The notes beneath the pieces were generated by a model. That model saw nothing but the letters and a program-made list of their open reading frames with translations. It did not search any database and was not told where the DNA came from. Positions 6,098 to 9,881 of a stretch of DNA of 9,881 nt are shown here, piece after piece. Numbering within the stretch: the first letter of the stretch is position 1; each line of letters begins with the position of its first letter. The position numbers and the translations under genes were made by a program. This DNA comes from Rhodocyclaceae bacterium UBA2346 (lineage in GTDB: Bacteria; Pseudomonadota; Gammaproteobacteria; Burkholderiales; Rhodocyclaceae), in contig DDUE01000034.1 of NCBI GenBank assembly GCA_002344625.1, positions 1 through 9,881 on the forward strand. Reading direction: 5' to 3'.

Positions 6098-9000
6098 AGA
6101 TGTCGCGCTCGCGGCGGATCCTGCTCATCGAGGATCAACCCACCGACGCGGGGTTGATCACGGTGCTGCTGCGCGTCGGCAAGAGCGTGACCGACACCGC
6201 GCCGCCAACCGTGGTCTGGGCCAAGACGCTCGCCGAGGCGAAGGCCGAAACCGAGCGCGACACGCCCGACGTCATCCTGCTCGACCTCAATCTGCCCGAT
6301 TCCCACGGCATTGCCACCATCGAAGCCGTGCATCGATGGTTTCCCGACACCCCGATCGTCGTCCTGACCGCCGACGAAGACGTGGGCCTTTCGATCAAGG
6401 CGCTGGAGGCCGGTGCGCAGGACTATCTGATCAAGGGCGATTTCGACCCCAAGGACCTTGCCCGCACTCTGCGCCATGCGCTTGCCCGGTCGCAACTCGA
6501 AGAGCGCGTGCGCCTGCAGGAGATTGCCCTCAGTGCCGCGCCCAACGCGATCGTGATCACCGATCCCCACGATCGCATACAGTGGATCAACCCGGCCTTT
6601 ACCGCGTTGACCGGCTTCACCCTGGCCGACGCCGTGGGTCGCACGCGCGACGAGCTTGCCGCCAGCCCCGCCGCCGCCGACCCTCCGGCTGCTGCGCCCG
6701 CATTGCCCGGGCCGGGGTACGAACCCGGGTCCATGCCCGGCGACAGCACCTCCGGCGAGTTCGTTCAAAAGCGCAAGGACGGCAGCCGCTATGACGAAGA
6801 GCGCAGGGTCACGCCCGTACGCGACCGCCACGGCCATATCCTGCACCATGTCGCCGTCTGCCAGGACATCACCGAGCGCAAGCGCACCGAAGCCTTGTTC
6901 AAGGCGATCAATGCGCTGCAGGCGAGTTTCATCGCCGGCGAGAAGCTCGGCGCGAGCTTCGGCACGATGCTCGAGATGTGCCTCTCGCTCACCGACTCGG
7001 CGTTCGGCTTCATCGGCGAAGTCCAGCGACGCGACGACCACACGCCCTACCTCAAGATCCATGCGATCAGCAACATCGCCTGGAACGAAGAGACCCGCCG
7101 TCTCTACGGCACGCTCGACCAGGGCGGGCTCGAGCTCACGCGCATCGACAGCCTTTTTGGCACGGTGCTCACCAGCGCCACGACCGTGATCGCCAATTCG
7201 CCCGACACCGACCCGCGCCGCGGCGGACTGCCGCCAGGCCATCCGCCGCTGCACGCCTTCGCCGGCATGCCGATATTCGGTGCGGGCGAGTTCGTCGCCG
7301 TGATCGGGCTCGCGAACCGGCCAGGCGGTTACGATGAGAGCGTCACCGGCTTTCTCGCGCCGCTGCTTTCGGCGTGCGGCAGCGTGATCGCCGACCACCG
7401 GGCCAAGCAGTTGCTGAGAGCCAATCAGCAACGACTGGCCACGCTGCTCGCATCGATCCAGGACATGGTGCTGATCATCGGCTCGGACGGCCTGGTGCTC
7501 GATCACCACACACCCGACCCGACGACGCTGGGCGCCGACCAGTCACCGCGTCCGGGGCAGCACTATCGCGACATGCTCCCGGGCAACGTCTCGAAGCTGC
7601 TCGACGACGCACTCGCCGGCATCGAACACAATGGCGAGGTGCGTGAGTTCGAGTATGTGTTGTACCTCTCGTCGGGCGAGCATCACTTCCACGCAACCGT
7701 CAACAAACTGCTCGACTCCGGCTCGACGCCCGAAGGCTTCGTGGTGATCATCCACGACATCACCCAGCGTGTCCGTTCGGAATCCAGCCTGCGCATCGCC
7801 GCCACCGCGTTCGAGTCGCAGGAATGCATGATGATCACCGACGCGAAGCACAGCATCCGCAGCGTGAACCCTTCCTTCACCCGCACCACCGGCTACGATT
7901 CGAGCGAAGTCGTGGGTCTGACCCCCGGTATTCTCGATCCCAGGCAGCACGACGGCGAGTTTCTCGAAGCGATGTGGGATTGCGCGGCCTCGTTCGGATC
8001 GTGGCAAGGTGAAGTGCATGCGCGACGCAAGAGTGGCGAGACCTTCTCCGCCTGGCTCTCGATCACCGCGGTCCACAACCGCCACGGCACGATCACCGAC
8101 TATGTCTGCGCGCTGGCCGACATTACCGACCGCAAGCTTGCCGAGGAGCGCATTCGCTATCTGGCCTACTACGACATGCTCACCCACCTGCCCAACCGCC
8201 GGCTGCTCATCGACCGGTTGAAGCAGGCCTTGCTCGCGCGCCGCCACAACGGCCGCGAAGGCGCCCTCTTCTTCATCGACCTGGATCATTTCAAGAACCT
8301 CAACGACACCCTCGGCCATGACACCGGAGACATGTTGCTCAAGGACGTCGCCGCGCGCATCCTGACCTGCGTACGCGAATCCGACACCGTCGCGCGCCTC
8401 GGCGGCGACGAGTTCGTGGTCATGCTGGAAGGGCTCAGCACCCACCCGGACGAAGCGGCGAATCGGGCCGAAGCGATCGCACAGAAGATCCTGGTGGCGC
8501 TGAACCAACCCTATGCGTTGATGCACCACGAGTACCACATCACCTCGTCGATCGGGGTCACGATGTTCTCGGACCTCGCGGATACCGTAGACGAGTTGCT
8601 CAAACGCGCCGACCTCGCGATGTACCAGGCCAAGGCCGCGGGGCGCAACACCATCCGCTTCTTCAATCCGCAGATGCAGGCGAACATAGAGGCGCGCTCG
8701 CTGCTCGAAACCGATCTGCGCCACGCCCTCGCGGCAAACGAGTTCTCGCTCCACTACCAGGCCCAGATCGATCTCGACGGCACCGTCACCGGCGCCGAAG
8801 CGCTGTTGCGCTGGGTGCACCCGATACGCGGTCCGATCTCGCCGGACAAGTTCATCCCGCTCGCCGAAGACACCGGAATCATCATTGCGCTCGGCCAGTG
8901 GGTGCTCGACACCGCCTGCGCCCAACTCGCGGCGTGGCACAGCCAACCCGAAATGCGCCACCTGACCTTGTCGGTGAATGTCAGCGTGCGCCAGTTCAGG

Positions 9001-9471
9001 CATGCACAATTCGTCGATCAGGTGATCGGCGCCATCAACAAGGCAAACATCCCCGCCGACCGGCTCAAGCTCGAACTCACCGAAAGCCTGCTCCTCGACG
9101 ACCTCGAGTCGGCCGTGGCCACGATGACCGCGCTGCGCTCTCACGGTGTGGCGTTCTCGCTCGACGACTTCGGCACCGGCTACTCATCGCTCGCCTACCT
9201 CAAGCGCCTCCCGCTCGAGCAGCTCAAGATCGACAAATCCTTCGTCCGCGACATCCTCGCCGACCCCAACGACGAGATTATCGCACGCACGATCGTCGCA
9301 CTCGGCCACAGCCTTGGTCTCACTGTCATCGCCGAAGGGGTCGAGACCGCCGAACAGCATGCCATGCTGGCCCGACAAGGATGCAACGCATTTCAGGGCT
9401 ACCTGTTCGCCCGCCCGGCCCCAGCCGAAGCGTTCGACCCGGCGCCACGTTTCAAACCCCCCGCTGCCTGA
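6094..9471 (+). CDS. c-di-GMP response regulator: REC-PAS-GAF-PAS-PAS-GGDEF-EAL
   Basis: This 1125-residue cytosolic signalling protein has no visible membrane helices. Residues 5-130 are a receiver with acidic pair E13-D14, phospho-acceptor D64, T92 and K114. Residues about 145-265 are PAS with an Ala/Pro/Gly-rich stretch near 190-215, about 267-430 are GAF, 445-560 PAS-like and 565-685 a clearer PAS. The GGDEF domain (about 690-850) has an intact GGDEF at 770-774 and an RESD inhibitory site five residues before it. The EAL domain (about 868-1120) keeps E902 in EALLRW, NVSVRQF, LTES, DDFGTG, KIDKSF, EGVET and QGY. Cyclase and phosphodiesterase sites therefore both look competent, so the net direction of c-di-GMP change is not predictable. 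No histidine kinase is adjacent, so the phosphodonor is unknown. The ATG at 6094 sits right before the receiver and overlaps the leader stop. ATG 6100 is possible, and the frame is open from farther upstream without receiver similarity. Confidence 0.93.
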   Translation: MKMSRSRRILLIEDQPTDAGLITVLLRVGKSVTDTAPPTVVWAKTLAEAKAETERDTPDVILLDLNLPDSHGIATIEAVHRWFPDTPIVVLTADEDVGLSIKALEAGAQDYLIKGDFDPKDLARTLRHALARSQLEERVRLQEIALSAAPNAIVITDPHDRIQWINPAFTALTGFTLADAVGRTRDELAASPAAADPPAAAPALPGPGYEPGSMPGDSTSGEFVQKRKDGSRYDEERRVTPVRDRHGHILHHVAVCQDITERKRTEALFKAINALQASFIAGEKLGASFGTMLEMCLSLTDSAFGFIGEVQRRDDHTPYLKIHAISNIAWNEETRRLYGTLDQGGLELTRIDSLFGTVLTSATTVIANSPDTDPRRGGLPPGHPPLHAFAGMPIFGAGEFVAVIGLANRPGGYDESVTGFLAPLLSACGSVIADHRAKQLLRANQQRLATLLASIQDMVLIIGSDGLVLDHHTPDPTTLGADQSPRPGQHYRDMLPGNVSKLLDDALAGIEHNGEVREFEYVLYLSSGEHHFHATVNKLLDSGSTPEGFVVIIHDITQRVRSESSLRIAATAFESQECMMITDAKHSIRSVNPSFTRTTGYDSSEVVGLTPGILDPRQHDGEFLEAMWDCAASFGSWQGEVHARRKSGETFSAWLSITAVHNRHGTITDYVCALADITDRKLAEERIRYLAYYDMLTHLPNRRLLIDRLKQALLARRHNGREGALFFIDLDHFKNLNDTLGHDTGDMLLKDVAARILTCVRESDTVARLGGDEFVVMLEGLSTHPDEAANRAEAIAQKILVALNQPYALMHHEYHITSSIGVTMFSDLADTVDELLKRADLAMYQAKAAGRNTIRFFNPQMQANIEARSLLETDLRHALAANEFSLHYQAQIDLDGTVTGAEALLRWVHPIRGPISPDKFIPLAEDTGIIIALGQWVLDTACAQLAAWHSQPEMRHLTLSVNVSVRQFRHAQFVDQVIGAINKANIPADRLKLELTESLLLDDLESAVATMTALRSHGVAFSLDDFGTGYSSLAYLKRLPLEQLKIDKSFVRDILADPNDEIIARTIVALGHSLGLTVIAEGVETAEQHAMLARQGCNAFQGYLFARPAPAEAFDPAPRFKPPAA

Positions 9472-9547
9472 TCCGGACTCGGCCCCGTTTAACGCTCATC
9501 TCTCCCTTAAACCCTCCTGCGAATACTGGATTGAATCGCCCCGGGTT

Positions 9548-9570
9548 TGAACTGCCCCCAGAAGTTGGAC
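9548..9570 (+). repeat. probable left terminal inverted repeat of the IS
   Basis: These 23 bases start TGAACTGCCCCC and end AAGTTGGAC. They resemble the ends of IS3-family elements, which usually start with TG and often contain AAGTTGGAC or a close variant. The matching right repeat is outside the window, so the length is an estimate. Confidence 0.65.
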
Positions 9571-9587
9571 GAACTTCAAGGGGTTTC

Positions 9588-9881
9588 ATGAAGAAGTACG
9601 AAACGGAGTTCAAGCTGGAAGTGATCCAGAGCTTCTTGGCAGGCGAAGGCGGCGCGAAGCTTTTGGCTCGGCGGTGGTCGATTCCCGAGGAGAAAGTCTG
9701 CACGTGGGTGAGCCACTACCGCCTGCACGGCATCGACGGCCTGCGCGCCAAGCGCAGCGCGTACAGTGCGCAGTCCAAGTTCCAGGTGCTGGCTCATCAG
9801 GATCGCGAGCAGCTTTCCAGCCGTCAGGTCGCGGCGCTCTATGACATTCGCAATTCCAATCAGGTCGTGGTCTGGCGACGC
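9588..9881 (+). CDS. IS3-family transposase OrfA, partial (3' end cut)
   Basis: Ninety-eight codons are open to the window edge with no stop. The ATG at 9588 has a strong AAGGGG four bases before it (9578-9583). The start MKKYETEFKLEVIQSFL is typical of IS150-like first-frame proteins (InsJ type). Residues about 22-45 form a helix-turn-helix (LLARRWSIPEEKVCTWV), and residues about 75-98 begin a second one (SSRQVAALYDIRNSNQVVVW), as in InsJ. This protein binds the IS ends; in the family it is joined to the catalytic OrfB by programmed -1 frameshifting near its end, which lies beyond the window. No internal stop or frameshift is seen in this part, so nothing here suggests that the copy is dead. 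Confidence 0.85.
   Translation, partial: MKKYETEFKLEVIQSFLAGEGGAKLLARRWSIPEEKVCTWVSHYRLHGIDGLRAKRSAYSAQSKFQVLAHQDREQLSSRQVAALYDIRNSNQVVVWRR

Larger units (their letters stand above)
9548..9881 (+). mobile_element. IS3-family insertion sequence, left part (IS150-like)
   Basis: The element begins with a terminal-repeat-like TGAACTGCCCCCAGAAGT and contains the start of a typical IS3-family first reading frame 40 bp inside. The window ends within it, so the OrfB transposase with its DDE catalytic domain and the right end cannot be seen. The boundary at 9548 is inferred from the TG start and the usual IS3-family end. The target duplication cannot be checked without the right end. It lies 76 bp after the c-di-GMP gene, which it does not interrupt. 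Confidence 0.8.

Noticed and set aside
5974..7509. A 511-codon minus-strand open frame opposite the c-di-GMP gene
   Set aside because: It is a shadow of the receiver, PAS and GAF coding sequence, with a low-complexity Arg/Gly/Ala-rich product and no family resemblance.
7543..9144. A 533-codon minus-strand open frame opposite the GGDEF-EAL part
   Set aside because: It is antisense to strongly conserved catalytic motifs, and its product looks like codon-bias noise.
9509..9548. AAACCC...GGGTTT inverted repeat as a terminator of the c-di-GMP gene
   Set aside because: The stem is only 6 bp with a 28-base loop and no T tract, and its right arm runs into the IS end.
9452..9703. 83-codon minus-strand frame across the IS boundary
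   Set aside because: It spans the junction of two unrelated sequences and is antisense to OrfA, so it cannot be a conserved gene.

Overview
The window is a GC-rich chromosomal segment, estimated by eye at roughly 65% G+C. It most resembles a betaproteobacterium, and a Rhodocyclales-type genome (Azoarcus/Thauera-like) is my best guess. That rests on base composition, on an EttA and a ferredoxin-NADP reductase that closely follow proteobacterial versions, and on a very large receiver-PAS-GAF-PAS-PAS-GGDEF-EAL protein. The taxonomic guess is inference, not a search result.

Layout. Bases 1-102 are an AT-richer flank without a recognisable gene. A LysR-family regulator (103-1029, minus) is divergent from a 258-residue ferredoxin-NADP+ reductase (1126-1902, plus), which is the finR/fpr arrangement known from pseudomonads. 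Their 96-bp gap holds an ATTGT-N7-ACAAT operator-like palindrome. A small MAPEG membrane protein (1912-2310, minus) converges on fpr with a 9-bp gap. It is divergent from a single-chain ABC exporter half-transporter (2427-4169, plus). Next come the translation factor EttA (4302-5966, plus) and, after a hairpin-containing gap, a 1125-residue c-di-GMP protein (6094-9471, plus). In the c-di-GMP protein the receiver phosphorylation site, GGDEF site, RxxD inhibitory site and EAL catalytic residues are all visible. Seventy-six bases after its stop begins the left end of an IS3-family insertion sequence (IS150-like), and the window ends inside its first reading frame.

How the genes relate. Only the LysR regulator and fpr look like a functional pair, for redox or oxidative-stress control of NADPH/ferredoxin (flavodoxin) electron transfer. 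The MAPEG protein, the exporter, EttA and the c-di-GMP protein appear to be independent housekeeping or signalling genes. The least expected detail is at the start of the c-di-GMP gene. The only good Shine-Dalgarno sequence there (6037-6043) serves a 15-codon leader frame, and the stop of that frame overlaps the likely start codon as ATGA, suggesting translational coupling or a frameshifted N-terminus. I found no CRISPR array, tRNA, rRNA, defence system or clearly novel multi-gene system. The window is mostly ordinary core chromosome with one mobile element at its right edge.
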